Below the pieces are notes generated by a model. The model searched no databases. It was not told the origin of the DNA and saw only the letters and a list, made by a program, of their open reading frames with translations. The position numbers and the translations under genes are program-made. From assembly GCF_902859855.1 (NCBI RefSeq), contig NZ_CADIKH010000004.1, forward strand, positions 62,001 through 126,000: a stretch of DNA of 64,000 nt. The letters are read 5' to 3'. Shown in pieces: positions 1 to 9,560 of this stretch (its first letter is position 1; each line of letters opens with the position of its first letter). This DNA comes from Paraburkholderia humisilvae. GTDB taxonomy: Bacteria; Pseudomonadota; Gammaproteobacteria; Burkholderiales; Burkholderiaceae.

Positions 1-131
1 AGTTGTCCCGTTGCGCGATACGCTGCAATAATCGACGCTGTCGCCGCGCGTTCGTGGTGCGGCGCAAAGGGATTTCATCGGCGGATTAACGCCCGGTGCC
101 GCTGCACCTCAGTCCGACTGCCCGCGATAAC

Positions 132-2063
132 ATGGCCCCTTCCTCCCGCTCTCCGGATAGCCGTCGCCAGCAAGCTGCACGTGCCGCCGCCGCGCTCGGC
201 GCACGTCGTGAAGAGGCCAACCGCTACGCGACGCTGCGTCATTTCGCGCTCGTCTGGCCGGCTGGCGTCGTGGCGTTCGCGCTCGTGACGTGGGCATGCG
301 TCGCACTGGGCCTGGACGAATCCGCGGCGAAATGCATCTATCTGACGGCAATCGTGTTTCTGTCGCTGATCGATAGCTTTGTATCGTCGATCGGATTCTG
401 CGTGATCGCGATTTTCTGCCTCGACTATTTTTTCGGACAACCGCCGTTCACACTGCGTATTCCCTCCCCCGGCCACCTGCCCGATCTTGCGACCTTCCTC
501 GCCGCGTCGCTCGTGATCACCGCGCTCGTGCGGCACGCGCACAAGCTCGGACGCGCGCAACGCGAGCAGGCGAGCCTGCTCGATCTCACACACGACACGA
601 TCGTCGTGCGCGACGCCGCGGGGGCGATCACCTATTGGAATCGCGGCGCCGAGCGGCTATACGGATGGCAGAAAAACGAAGTGCTCGGACAGCCGCTGCA
701 TGAACTGCTGAAGACGCGCTTTCCGGTTCAGCAGCAGGAGATTGCCGGTGACCTGTTCGCCACCGGGCATTGGGAGGGCGAACTGATCAGCACGCGGCGC
801 GACGGAGAACAGCGGGTCATCGCGAGCCGCTGGTCGCTGCAGCGCGGCCCGGACGGCGAGCCTATGGCGACGCTCGAGAGCGGCACCGACATCACCGACC
901 GCAAGCGCGCGGAAGAGGCGTTGCGGCAAAGCGAAGCGACCTATCTCGCCGAAGCGCAGAAGCTCAGCTCGACAGGAAGCTTCGGGTGGGACATCGAAAG
1001 CGGCCGCGTGTTCTGGTCCGAGCAGAGCTTTCGCATCTTCGGCTACCGGACCGACGTCGTGCCGACGATCGGCCACGTGATGCAGCGCATTCACCCGGAC
1101 GACGTCGAGCGGGTGCGTAACCGGGTCGCGCATGCATCATCCGGCCAGCATTCGCTCGATTTCGAACACCGTCTGTTGATGCCGGACGGTACAACGAAGT
1201 ATTTGCGTGTCGTCGCGCACGCGATCGAGGCCGATCAGCTGCGGTACGCGGGCGCGATCATGGATGTGACCGCCGCACGGCAAACCGAATTGCAGTTGCA
1301 GGATGCCCAGGCGGAGCTTGCACGGATCACGCGCCTGACGATGCTCGGCGAACTGAGCGCATCGATCGCGCATGAAGTGGGCCAGCCGCTCTCGGCGACC
1401 GTGACCAGCGCGGAAGCATCGCTGCGCTGGCTTGACCGCGATCCGCCGTGCCTCGACGAAGTGCGCACCGGCCTGACGCGCATCATCAGCGAAGCGCGAC
1501 GTTCGTTCCAGATCGTGGGCCGAGTGCGCACGCTCGCGAAAAAGAACCCGGTGCAGAAGGCCGCGATCGACGTCAACGAGATCGTGAACGAATCGGTGGC
1601 ACTGATTCAGCGCGAGATTCTGCGCCATGGCGTGCCGCTGCAGTTGAAGCTGGCGAACGATTTGCCGCACGTGTTCGCTGACCGGATACAGTTGCAGCAG
1701 GTCGTGATCAATCTCGTGATGAACGGTATCCAGGCACTCGACGGCGTGACGGATCGGCCTCGCGAGCTCTCGATCGAGACGCGCACCGGTCCCGCGCCCG
1801 ACGATCCGGTCATCATCGCCGTGAAGGATAACGGTGTCGGCATTTCCGACGAGAACGAAAAGCGGCTTTTCGAAGCCTTTTTTACGACGAAGCCGCAAGG
1901 CATGGGAATGGGACTGTCGATCTGCCACTCGATCATCGAAGCGCATCGCGGCACGATCCGCGCATCGAACAACGCGGGTTACGGTGCGACGTTCGAATGC
2001 GTGTTGCCGCGTGCGTCCGCGGACGGTATCGAAAAAATTTCACGCAACGGCCGTTCAGGTTGA
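132..2063 (+). CDS. PAS-domain membrane sensor histidine kinase
   Basis: This is a hybrid-free sensor kinase of about 643 residues. The N-terminal part holds about four hydrophobic segments resembling the DUF4118 (KdpD-type) membrane module, roughly residues 40-140. Two PAS domains follow; the first contains a typical ITYWNRGAERLYG stretch and the second looks like a PAS_3 fold. A HisKA dimerisation helix carries the phospho-acceptor His in ASIAHEVGQPLSA (codon at 1371). The HATPase_c domain has its N box (NLVMNGIQAL), G1 (DNGVGIS) and G2 (GMGMGLSICH). The AHEVGQPL box and two PAS domains resemble FixL-like kinases of alpha- and betaproteobacteria. The in-frame region opens after a TAA at 87-89. 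The candidates are GTG at 96 and ATG at 132, neither with a good ribosome site, and I chose the ATG. No partner regulator lies downstream, so one may precede the window. The signal sensed is unknown. Confidence 0.85.
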   Translation: MAPSSRSPDSRRQQAARAAAALGARREEANRYATLRHFALVWPAGVVAFALVTWACVALGLDESAAKCIYLTAIVFLSLIDSFVSSIGFCVIAIFCLDYFFGQPPFTLRIPSPGHLPDLATFLAASLVITALVRHAHKLGRAQREQASLLDLTHDTIVVRDAAGAITYWNRGAERLYGWQKNEVLGQPLHELLKTRFPVQQQEIAGDLFATGHWEGELISTRRDGEQRVIASRWSLQRGPDGEPMATLESGTDITDRKRAEEALRQSEATYLAEAQKLSSTGSFGWDIESGRVFWSEQSFRIFGYRTDVVPTIGHVMQRIHPDDVERVRNRVAHASSGQHSLDFEHRLLMPDGTTKYLRVVAHAIEADQLRYAGAIMDVTAARQTELQLQDAQAELARITRLTMLGELSASIAHEVGQPLSATVTSAEASLRWLDRDPPCLDEVRTGLTRIISEARRSFQIVGRVRTLAKKNPVQKAAIDVNEIVNESVALIQREILRHGVPLQLKLANDLPHVFADRIQLQQVVINLVMNGIQALDGVTDRPRELSIETRTGPAPDDPVIIAVKDNGVGISDENEKRLFEAFFTTKPQGMGMGLSICHSIIEAHRGTIRASNNAGYGATFECVLPRASADGIEKISRNGRSG

Positions 2064-2213
2064 CGCCACGGCCATGCTGACGTCACGCGGTTGAAGGAAC
2101 CCTGGGCAACAACCACCTTCATATTCACGGCACGCAGAGGGCGACGTGGATGGCCGCGACCTGCGTTCGTGTGGCCGACGCGTGCTTTCCTGCTGCCGCA
2201 GCCGGCCTAAGCA

Positions 2214-3695
2214 TCACACCGCTGGCGGCGCGGTGACGAGCGACTTCAGTTCCGGCACCGGATGCGCGAGCTTCGCAAGATCGGGACGCGGACGGCGCTG
2301 CGCCGCATCGCGCTGCCAGTGCGCTTCGAGCGACTGCGCGATATCGAAGAGCCGGGCATCCGCGCGATGCGCGCCGACCACCTGCAGGCCGAACGGCATG
2401 CCCGCATGATCGACGCCGCACGGCACGGAGATGGCCGGGTTGGTCGCGAGCGTCACCAGATAGGTCAGCGCGAGCCAGCGGTAGTAGTTCGCAAGCGGCT
2501 GCCCGTTGATCTCGGCGAGATACGGTTGCGACCACGGAAACGGCGTGATTGGCGTGGTCGGCGACACAATCACGTCGTAGCGCTCGAATACCGTCTGGAA
2601 GCGGCGGAACAACTTCGTTTGCTCCGTATGCGCCCATACGACATCGGCGAGCGACATCGCACTGCCCATCTCGTAGTTGGTTCGCGTATTCGCGCCGAGC
2701 AACGCCGGGTCGCGTTCGTAGATCTCCTTGAAACCGGCGACGAAGTTCTGCGCGCGGATAATGTCAAAGCAGCGGTCCGCTTCGCCCATATCGAGTTCGA
2801 GCGGCTCGCACACTCTCACGTCGCGCGCGAGCGCGTCGATCTTCGCGCGGAAGGTCTGGCGCGTCGCGTCGTCCACCGCGCTGACGCCGAAGTCCTCGGT
2901 GTAGGCGACGCGCAGCGTCGCGAGGTCGACCGGGTTGAAGTTGGCGAATGCAACGGCGTCGCTTGCGACGCTCAGCGGGTCGCTCGCTTCGAGGCCGACC
3001 ATTGCCGCCAGTTGCAGACGCGTGTCGGCAACGTCGCGGCCCATCGGACCCACGACCGTAATCGGCGTCCAGCCAAGCGTACGCTGATCGTTCGGCACAA
3101 GCCCCGGCGACGGACGAAAGCCGACCACACCGCACAGCGCGGCGGGAATGCGTAACGAGCCGCCCGTATCGGAGCCGGTGCAGAGCGGCAGCATGTCGGT
3201 GGCCAGCGCGGCGGCCGAGCCGCCGGATGAACCGCCCGCGTTCAGCAACGGGTTGAACGGATTGCCGGTCGCGCCCCACACCGCGTTGCGCGTATTCGCG
3301 CCCGCGCCGAACTCGGGCACATTGGTCTTCGCCGCGACGATCGCGCCCGCCGCGCGCAAGCGCGCGACCACCACATGATCGTGCTGCGGCACATGCGCGC
3401 GGTAAAGCGGCGAGCCGTACGTGGTCAACAGGCCCGCGGTTTCCTCGAGGTCCTTGATGCCGACCGGCAAGCCGTGCAGCGGCCCAAGCGGCTCGCCACG
3501 CAGCACCGCCTGCTCGGCGCGGCGCGCGGCGTCGCGCGCACGCTCGAAGTCGGTCGCCGCGATCGCGTTGACCGCCGGGTTCAGCGCTTCGATGCGCGCA
3601 ATGCACGCATCCAGCAACTCGACCGGCGACAGTTCGCGGCTGCCGATCATCCGCCGTGCTACGACCGCCGATAGCGCAACAACTGATTCATCCAT
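2214..3695 (-). CDS. Amidase (amidase-signature family)
   Basis: An amidase of about 493 residues from the amidase-signature hydrolase family, which cleaves amide bonds with a Ser-cisSer-Lys triad. The visible catalytic elements are Lys81 in VGIKDLEETAG, the Gly/Ser stretch GGSSGGSAAA near residues 154-163 (cis-Ser about 156), and the nucleophile Ser180 in GSDTGGSLR. The length is normal for the family. The start at 3695 is chosen because an AAGGA ribosome site lies about 10 bases upstream and the conserved family N-terminus (ELSPVELLDACIARIEALNP) begins soon after. A longer reading frame to 3821 adds only a non-conserved leader. The substrate cannot be told from sequence; relatives include aryl-acylamidases and GatA-like proteins, but no gatB or gatC is nearby. 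Confidence 0.9.
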   Translation of the reverse strand: MDESVVALSAVVARRMIGSRELSPVELLDACIARIEALNPAVNAIAATDFERARDAARRAEQAVLRGEPLGPLHGLPVGIKDLEETAGLLTTYGSPLYRAHVPQHDHVVVARLRAAGAIVAAKTNVPEFGAGANTRNAVWGATGNPFNPLLNAGGSSGGSAAALATDMLPLCTGSDTGGSLRIPAALCGVVGFRPSPGLVPNDQRTLGWTPITVVGPMGRDVADTRLQLAAMVGLEASDPLSVASDAVAFANFNPVDLATLRVAYTEDFGVSAVDDATRQTFRAKIDALARDVRVCEPLELDMGEADRCFDIIRAQNFVAGFKEIYERDPALLGANTRTNYEMGSAMSLADVVWAHTEQTKLFRRFQTVFERYDVIVSPTTPITPFPWSQPYLAEINGQPLANYYRWLALTYLVTLATNPAISVPCGVDHAGMPFGLQVVGAHRADARLFDIAQSLEAHWQRDAAQRRPRPDLAKLAHPVPELKSLVTAPPAV

Positions 3696-4006
3696 ATCCG
3701 ATGCAATCCTTATGATTTGATCACCTGGCGAGGCGCGCCAACCTTGCACCGCCTCGCGCAGCAACGGTGGCGCAGCGAACCTGCACGAGCGGCACGCATC
3801 GTGCCGCCACGCCGTCATCATGCCATGTCAATTGATTTGACGTTGCGTGCGGTCGCACCGCGCCGCTTCGCGATCTCTATCGATTCCCGGCCTGAAAGGA
3901 AAATGCAACGCACGTCGGGCACATCCGCGCGACTGCACGGCCAACGCGCGCACTATGTCTATGCCATGATGCAGTTCGGACGATTCCACTCACCCCATCA
4001 CGCCCC
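3696..4006. other. Intergenic region between amidase and hydrolase
   Basis: A 311-bp spacer separating two divergently transcribed genes. It should hold the promoters of both the amidase (leftward) and the MetX-like hydrolase (rightward). Apart from the amidase ribosome site near 3706-3712, I recognise no operator, RNA element or convincing coding sequence. Confidence 0.5.
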
Positions 4007-5026
4007 ATGCTCATGGATGACTACTCGCTATTTCACGCCGGAAATGTGGTCCTGCAATCCGGCATCACCTTTCGGGACGCGAAGCTCGCTTACAAAACGC
4101 ATGGCCGGCTCGCCGCCGACAAATCGAATGTGATTCTGTATATGACGTCGTTTTCCGCGCATCACTACGACGTCGACTGGATCATTGGTCCCGGCAAGGC
4201 ACTCGATACCGACCGCTACTTCGTGGTCGCGACCAACCTGTTCGGCAACGGCCTGTCGTCATCGCCGAGCAATGCGGTCGAGCCGTTCAACGGCACGCGC
4301 TGGCCGAATTTCACGATCGCCGACAACGTCGCGATCCAGCATCAGCTGATCACCCGGCACCTGGGCATCACCGAATTGCAGCTCGCGTGCGGCTGGTCGA
4401 TGGGCGGGATACAGGCTTACCATTGGGCGGCGCTGTACCCGCAAATGGTCAGGCGTATCGCAGTCATTTGCGGCGCCGCGAAGACGTCCGCGCACAACAA
4501 GGTGTTTCTCGAAGGCATTCGCGCGACGTTGACTGCCGACCCCGCGTTTCAGAATGGCACGTTCGTATCGCGGCCCGAGCGCGGCTTGCGGGCGATGGGC
4601 CGCAGCTACGCGGCGATGGCCATGTCGCAGACTTTCTATCGCGAAGAACTGTGGCGCGGCGCGGGCTTTTCCTCACTTGAAGATTATCTGGTGATGAGCT
4701 GGGAAATGAACTTCCTGCGGCGCGACGCGAACAACCTGCTCGCGCATCTATGGACATGGGAACATGCGGACATCTCCGCCAACCCGATCTATCAAGGCGA
4801 TTTTCACGCGGCACTATGGGCGATCACCGCGCGTGCGCTGATCATGCCGAGCGAAACCGACCTGTATTTCCAGGTCGAGGACAACCGGCTCGAAGTCGCA
4901 CAGATGCGCAACGCGAAGCTGCTGCCGATTCCGTCGGTATGGGGCCATCGTGCGGGGCTGCCGACCGCGAACGTCGAGGACGCCGCGTTTATCAGCGACG
5001 CCATCGGCCAGCTGCTCGCCGAGTGA
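4007..5026 (+). CDS. Alpha/beta hydrolase, MetX-like
   Basis: A 339-residue alpha/beta-fold protein of the homoserine O-acetyltransferase (MetX)-like branch. The nucleophile elbow is GWSMGG (about residues 129-134), and the late catalytic His lies in WGHRAGLP near residue 311. The N-terminal half ([16 protein letters not shown], then [18 protein letters not shown]) matches the MetX fold. True MetX enzymes are usually 370-390 residues and have the GGSMGG elbow, so this is more likely a MetX-like hydrolase or acyltransferase of unknown substrate. The start is the ATG at 4007; a second ATG two codons later is possible. It converges with the phosphatase-family gene, whose stop is only 16 bp away. 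Confidence 0.8.
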   Translation: MLMDDYSLFHAGNVVLQSGITFRDAKLAYKTHGRLAADKSNVILYMTSFSAHHYDVDWIIGPGKALDTDRYFVVATNLFGNGLSSSPSNAVEPFNGTRWPNFTIADNVAIQHQLITRHLGITELQLACGWSMGGIQAYHWAALYPQMVRRIAVICGAAKTSAHNKVFLEGIRATLTADPAFQNGTFVSRPERGLRAMGRSYAAMAMSQTFYREELWRGAGFSSLEDYLVMSWEMNFLRRDANNLLAHLWTWEHADISANPIYQGDFHAALWAITARALIMPSETDLYFQVEDNRLEVAQMRNAKLLPIPSVWGHRAGLPTANVEDAAFISDAIGQLLAE

Positions 5027-5042
5027 GCGGCAGCCGCATTCG

Positions 5043-6416
5043 CTAGCCGCGTGAATCCGCGCCCGCGCCGGCCGGTTGCGCGCGGTGCGGCATGAGCAGC
5101 GACCGGCCGTCGAGACCGCCGTGCGGCAAGCCGAGAAAATCGAGCATCGTCGGCGCGATATCGACCAGGCTCGTCCGCTGCTCGACGGTCATCGGTGTCA
5201 CGCTCGCGTGATCGACGATCAGAAACGGGCGGGTTTCGTCCGTCCCCCAACCGCCATGTTCGCCGTGGCCGGGCACCTTGGTCTTGCCAGGCTCGGCAGC
5301 GGTCCAGCGTTTGCCGCGCACGCCATACGTATTCTCGCCGGCAACCTGCGCCAGGTTGATCGCGGCGACGATCCCGTCTTGCGCGGCCATACCGCGTGCG
5401 CGCAGCGCGACACCGGTCTCGAGCGCATCGACCCATGGCTCGCCGCGCAGTCGGTCGAGCACCTCGTGCAGCTTGGGCCGGCCCGTTTCAGTCGCATAGA
5501 GCAGCGCGGCCGTCCCCTGCGCGGCCACCGCGATCTCGCCGGCTTCGATCTGCTGCGCAAGTCCTTGCGCGCACAACCATGCGTCGATATCGATGCTGCC
5601 CGCGATCGTTTCCTGTCCGTGATCCGAACCGGCTAGCAACAGGATGTCGTCGCCTTGCGTGCGCAGCCGTCGCACGGTACGCAGCACTTCGGCGACGCAG
5701 CGGTCCGCGTGGCGCAGCGCTTCGCGATGCGCGGCCGAACCGAGCGGCGCCGCATGCAGCGTCGCATCCGGATGCGCGAGCCATAACACCGCGATGCTGG
5801 GGCGCCGCCACGTCAGCACTTCCGTGCAGAAGCGCCGGGTCATCGCCCAGTCGCCGCCGAAGTCCTGTCCGATCTGCAACGCCGCCGTACCGACGATCGG
5901 CTGGCCGCCCGGCGCATACGAGCCCGCGCGATGGTACACGTGACCGAAGTGCTCGGGGTCGAGAAAATACGCGGCGCCCGGCGACACGTTCGACATCGCG
6001 ATAAATCCGCCGTGACCCGCCACGCGTTCCGCGAGCGTCGGCATCCGCAGCGTCGTGCCGGTCGCGCGGCGCAGATGCGTCCGGAAGTCCGGCTGACCGA
6101 CATCGTAGACGCGCAGCTTGCCACCTTCGATCAGCCCCATCTGGTTGCCGTGCAACCCATGGCGGTACGGCAGGCAACCGGTCGCCACGCACGCGGCCGA
6201 CACCCGCGTCACCGAAGGGAACACCGCACGATGATTCGCGCACCACAGCCCGTCGTGCGCGAGCGCGTACATCACGGGCGTCAGATGCGCGTCGATCCAT
6301 TCGTGGCCGAGCGCATCGCAGCAGACGAACACGACCCGTCGCGTGCGCGGCCGCGGCGCCGGTTGCCCGAGCCCATCCTGCGCGCCCGGTACGGGGTTGT
6401 CATGGCGGGCGTTCAT
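5043..6416 (-). CDS. Alkaline phosphatase superfamily hydrolase (NPP/PhnA-like)
   Basis: A 457-residue metal-dependent phosphohydrolase of the alkaline phosphatase superfamily, nucleotide pyrophosphatase/phosphonoacetate hydrolase side. The two-metal ligand set is readable in order: Asp in VFVCCDALG, the nucleophile Thr in FPSVTRVSAACVATG, Asp and His in WLAHPDATLH, Asp-His in LAGSDHGQET, and a late His in PGHGEHGGWG. No signal peptide is seen, so it should act in the cytoplasm. The ATG at 6416 overlaps the stop of the upstream binding-protein gene (ATGA), so it is the last gene of the transport operon and probably processes the imported phosphorylated compound. The frame stays open to 7082, but that part is a shadow of the binding-protein gene. 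The exact substrate (phosphodiester, phosphonate or sugar phosphate) is not determined. Confidence 0.85.
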   Translation of the reverse strand: MNARHDNPVPGAQDGLGQPAPRPRTRRVVFVCCDALGHEWIDAHLTPVMYALAHDGLWCANHRAVFPSVTRVSAACVATGCLPYRHGLHGNQMGLIEGGKLRVYDVGQPDFRTHLRRATGTTLRMPTLAERVAGHGGFIAMSNVSPGAAYFLDPEHFGHVYHRAGSYAPGGQPIVGTAALQIGQDFGGDWAMTRRFCTEVLTWRRPSIAVLWLAHPDATLHAAPLGSAAHREALRHADRCVAEVLRTVRRLRTQGDDILLLAGSDHGQETIAGSIDIDAWLCAQGLAQQIEAGEIAVAAQGTAALLYATETGRPKLHEVLDRLRGEPWVDALETGVALRARGMAAQDGIVAAINLAQVAGENTYGVRGKRWTAAEPGKTKVPGHGEHGGWGTDETRPFLIVDHASVTPMTVEQRTSLVDIAPTMLDFLGLPHGGLDGRSLLMPHRAQPAGAGADSRG

Positions 6417-7708
6417 TGCGCAAGCAGCGCGGTAACTTCGGCGGCCATCTCGGTAAGCACCTGGTCCGGCTCTTCTGCGCGCTTGCCGCTTGCCACCGAC
6501 TCGAGCTTGTCCTTGATCACATCGATCACCTTCAGCCCGTTCGGCCCCGGAAACGCGTACCAGCCGGCTGCATAGCTGCGCTGGCCGACCGCCACCGCGT
6601 AGTTCGGATGGGCCGTATAGAAGTCCTTCAGCAGCACCGCCGCCTTGTCGTTCGGCGGAAAGTAGCCGGTACGCGTCGCGACGTCGGCGGCTTCGTCCGC
6701 ACTCGTTGCGAACGTCAGAAAGCGCCAGGCGGCCTGTTGTTTCGCCGCGTCCTTCGCGGTGATCATCAGGCCGTTGCCGCCGGCGGGCAGTGTCGACACG
6801 TGCGGCTGCAGGTCCGGATACGGGCCGACGACTACCGGAAAACGCCCGGCCGCGAGCTTCTGAATGGTCGCAAGCTGCGCGGTCGACGTCGCGAAGATGC
6901 CGAGGCCGCCGGCTGCGAACTGCTGACGCGCGGCGATATGCGTGAGGTACGGCATGCCGCCCTCCTTCACAAAGCGGGCCAGCTGGTTGATCGCCCAGCG
7001 CCCCGCGCTGCCGTCGAACGCGACCTTGCGCTCGTCGGCGCTCAACATCGTGCCGCCGCGGCTGAATACCAGCGCCTGCCACATCCAGTTGCCGGTTTCA
7101 TCCCATGCGTAGAACATCCCGCCGGTGTTCGGGTCGAGGCGGCCAATCTTGCGTGCGAGCGCGATCACGCCGTCCCATGTGGTCGGCAGATGCGCGGGGT
7201 CGCCGCCGGCGCGCTTCACAAGATCCGCGTTGTAGTAGAGCACCGGCAGCGACACCGCGAACGGCAACGCGTAGCTCCGGCGCTTCACCGTGCCGGCGTG
7301 CAGCAGCGCATCGTCGAAGCCCTGTGAGGCGAAGCTTTTGTCCGCGGCAATCAGAGGCTCGAGCGGAATCGCGACATGCTGATCCGACAGGGCGCGAATG
7401 CCGTTCAAACCCTGCACCACGACATCCGGCTGCGTGCCCGCCACGGCTTCGCGCAGCACCGTTTGCAGCACCTGTTCGTACTCGGACGCGGGCGCGCGAT
7501 AGACGATGCGGATGTCCGGATTGGCCGCCATAAAACGCTTGGCGAGGTCTTCCATGACGGGGCGGAACAGATCCGGAAACGCGTACAGCACCGATAGCTC
7601 GGTCTGCGCGGCGGCCGCCGATGTCGAGACAGCGAACGCGCCCACGCCGGGACCCAGCAGGCCGAGCAGGCCAATCATCTGTTTGAGACGGATTCTGCGT
7701 GTGTTCAA
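6413..7708 (-). CDS. ABC transporter solute-binding protein (UgpB/MalE family)
   Basis: Periplasmic extracytoplasmic binding protein of family 1, about 431 residues, delivering a carbohydrate-like or glycerophosphate-like ligand to the two permeases encoded upstream. The N-terminus has a basic n-region (NTRRIRLK), a hydrophobic core (GLLGLLGPGVGAFA) and an Ala-rich cleavage zone. The mature part begins with a typical ELSVLYAFPDLFRPVMEDLAKRF segment. The start is chosen as TTG at 7708 because an AGGAG ribosome site sits 7-8 bases upstream and the signal peptide then has a normal length. A GTG at 7753 overlapping the permease stop (GTGA) is the alternative, giving 446 residues. UgpB relatives bind glycerol-3-phosphate, and a neighbouring phosphatase-family enzyme would fit a phosphorylated ligand, but this is inference. 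Confidence 0.85.
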   Translation of the reverse strand: MNTRRIRLKQMIGLLGLLGPGVGAFAVSTSAAAAQTELSVLYAFPDLFRPVMEDLAKRFMAANPDIRIVYRAPASEYEQVLQTVLREAVAGTQPDVVVQGLNGIRALSDQHVAIPLEPLIAADKSFASQGFDDALLHAGTVKRRSYALPFAVSLPVLYYNADLVKRAGGDPAHLPTTWDGVIALARKIGRLDPNTGGMFYAWDETGNWMWQALVFSRGGTMLSADERKVAFDGSAGRWAINQLARFVKEGGMPYLTHIAARQQFAAGGLGIFATSTAQLATIQKLAAGRFPVVVGPYPDLQPHVSTLPAGGNGLMITAKDAAKQQAAWRFLTFATSADEAADVATRTGYFPPNDKAAVLLKDFYTAHPNYAVAVGQRSYAAGWYAFPGPNGLKVIDVIKDKLESVASGKRAEEPDQVLTEMAAEVTALLAQ

Positions 7709-7749
7709 GCCGGTTCTCCTGTGCGGCGCGGGGTGTCGGACATGCTGCG

Positions 7750-8589
7750 TCACCCTTTGATTCCTGTCAGGGCGATCCCTTCGATAAACCTGCGCTGGGC
7801 GAGCAGAAACGCGACGACCAGCGGCGCGATCACGATCGCGGCCGCCGCCATCAGCGCGCCGTAGTCGGTGCCCGCCTCTTCGTTGCGGAAGAACGCGATG
7901 CCCAGCGGCGGTGTCAGCTTCTGCGGCGACGACAGCACGATCTGCGGCCAGAAGAACTCGTTCCAGTGCGTCGTGACCGAAAAGATGCCGAACGCGGTGA
8001 CCGCGGGCATCGCGATCGGCAGCATCAGCCGGAATACGATGCCGAACTCGCTAAAGCCATCGAGACGCGCGGCGTCGAGCAGTTCGTCGGGAATCGTGCG
8101 GAAGTACTGGCGCATCAGGAAGATGCCGAACGCGGAGACGCCGTACGGCAGCGCCATCGCCCAGATCGTGTCGAGGATGCCGAGCCGCTGCGCGAGCAGG
8201 AACTGTGGAATCGCGACCACCTGCGGCGGCAGCATCAGGCAGAACACAACCGCGCCGAACAGCAGCCGGCGCCCGCGAAACGGCACCTTGGCCAGCACGT
8301 ACGCGCAAGGCACGGCGATCGCGAGTTGCAGCGCGAAGATCAGCACGACCACCATCGCACCGTTGATCAGATACGCGAGCATCGGCACGCGCGCGAAGAC
8401 CGCGGCGAAGTTGTCCCAGCCCGCGAAATGCGCGGGCCATAGGTGCAGGTCGCGGCTGAAGATTTCGTTGGCGGGCTTGAATGCAGTCGACAGCATCCAG
8501 AAGAAAGGCGTCAGCGCAACGACACTGGTGGCCGCCAGCACGACGTGGCGCAGCAGCGCGCCGAGCGGATGGGGACGCGTCACGCTCAT
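7750..8589 (-). CDS. ABC sugar-type permease (UgpE/MalG family)
   Basis: A 279-residue inner-membrane permease with about six hydrophobic segments and the cytoplasmic EAA loop that contacts the ATPase (DAARLDGFSEFGIVFRLMLP, the UgpE/MalG-type signature). It begins with ATG at 8589, overlapping the stop of the first permease by four bases (ATGA), so the two permeases are translationally coupled. The N-terminal TPFFWMLSTAFKP segment is typical of the MalG subgroup. Together with the other permease it forms the membrane channel of the importer. Confidence 0.9.
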   Translation of the reverse strand: MSVTRPHPLGALLRHVVLAATSVVALTPFFWMLSTAFKPANEIFSRDLHLWPAHFAGWDNFAAVFARVPMLAYLINGAMVVVLIFALQLAIAVPCAYVLAKVPFRGRRLLFGAVVFCLMLPPQVVAIPQFLLAQRLGILDTIWAMALPYGVSAFGIFLMRQYFRTIPDELLDAARLDGFSEFGIVFRLMLPIAMPAVTAFGIFSVTTHWNEFFWPQIVLSSPQKLTPPLGIAFFRNEEAGTDYGALMAAAAIVIAPLVVAFLLAQRRFIEGIALTGIKG

Positions 8590-9560
8590 GATGGATGACC
8601 CGGTGAGCGACGCGCTGCGCCCTCAGATGACCCGTGAGATGCACCCTCGGATGAGCCGAGCAGCGCGACACGAAACTTCACCAGCGTGAGCACGCCCACC
8701 AGCAGCAGAAACACGACAGCGATCGCCGCGGCACGGCCGGTGCGGAAGAATTCAAATGCTTCGCTGAACATCGTGTACAGCAGCACCTCAGTCGATTTCT
8801 GCGGGCCGCCCCCCGTGATCACGTAGACGGTCTCGAACAGCTGGAACGAACGGATCATCGAGATCACGATCACGAAGCCGGTGATCGGCCGCAGCATCGG
8901 CCACGTGACGAGCCAGAAGCGGTCCCATGCGCGCGCCGCGCCATCGACCGCCGCCGCTTCGTAGTACTGCGCCGGAATCGCCGTCAAGCCGGTCAGGAAC
9001 AGCACCATGTTGAAGCCGGCCATCTGCCACACGCCGATCATCGCGAGCGACAGCAGCGCGGTGGATGGGTCATCGAGCCAGCGCGGCCCAGCGATGCCCA
9101 CTTTCGCAAGCAGCAGGTTCACAAGGCCGAAGCTCGGATGCAGCATGAACTCCCAGACCACCGCGATCGCAATCGTCGCCGCCATCACCGGCAGGAAGTG
9201 AATCGTCCGGTACAGGCCTCGCAAGCTCGTGCGCGCGTCGATCAGGAGCGCGAGGCCAAGGCCGGTCAGCGTCGACGCGGGTACGACAAGCGCCGTGTAG
9301 ATGAGCGTGTTTGCAAGCGAATGCCGCATCACCGGGTCACCCGCAAGCTCGGCAAAATTGCGCAGGCCGACTAGCGACAGCGTCGATGCGCCGAGCCGAT
9401 AGTCGGTGAACGCAAGCCCGATCACGACGGCCAGCGGCAAGATCAGCGTGACGAGGCCGAGCACGATCGCAGGGCCCGCGTACAGCGCGACCACGGGCCA
9501 GCGCCGCGCACCACGCAGCGCGGCAGGCGGCGCGGTCAAAGTGCGGATCACATCAGACAT
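8586..9560 (-). CDS. ABC sugar-type permease (UgpA/MalF family)
   Basis: A 324-residue inner-membrane permease of the binding-protein-dependent transport family, six or so hydrophobic segments, with the EAA loop EAAAVDGAARAWDRFWLVTWP. The N-terminus carries a cytoplasmic lead of about 25 residues before the first membrane segment (VVALYAGPAIVLGLVTLILPL). It overlaps the ATPase gene by 8 bp at its start and the second permease by 4 bp at its end. The short Ser/Gly-rich tail (GSSEGASHGSSEGAARRS) contains a small internal repeat and is probably unstructured. Confidence 0.9.
   Translation of the reverse strand: MSDVIRTLTAPPAALRGARRWPVVALYAGPAIVLGLVTLILPLAVVIGLAFTDYRLGASTLSLVGLRNFAELAGDPVMRHSLANTLIYTALVVPASTLTGLGLALLIDARTSLRGLYRTIHFLPVMAATIAIAVVWEFMLHPSFGLVNLLLAKVGIAGPRWLDDPSTALLSLAMIGVWQMAGFNMVLFLTGLTAIPAQYYEAAAVDGAARAWDRFWLVTWPMLRPITGFVIVISMIRSFQLFETVYVITGGGPQKSTEVLLYTMFSEAFEFFRTGRAAAIAVVFLLLVGVLTLVKFRVALLGSSEGASHGSSEGAARRSPGHPS

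Noticed and set aside
6417..7082. N-terminal extension of the phosphatase-family reading frame
   Set aside because: It overlaps the binding-protein gene in another frame and has no conserved sequence; the ATGA overlap at 6413-6416 marks the real start.
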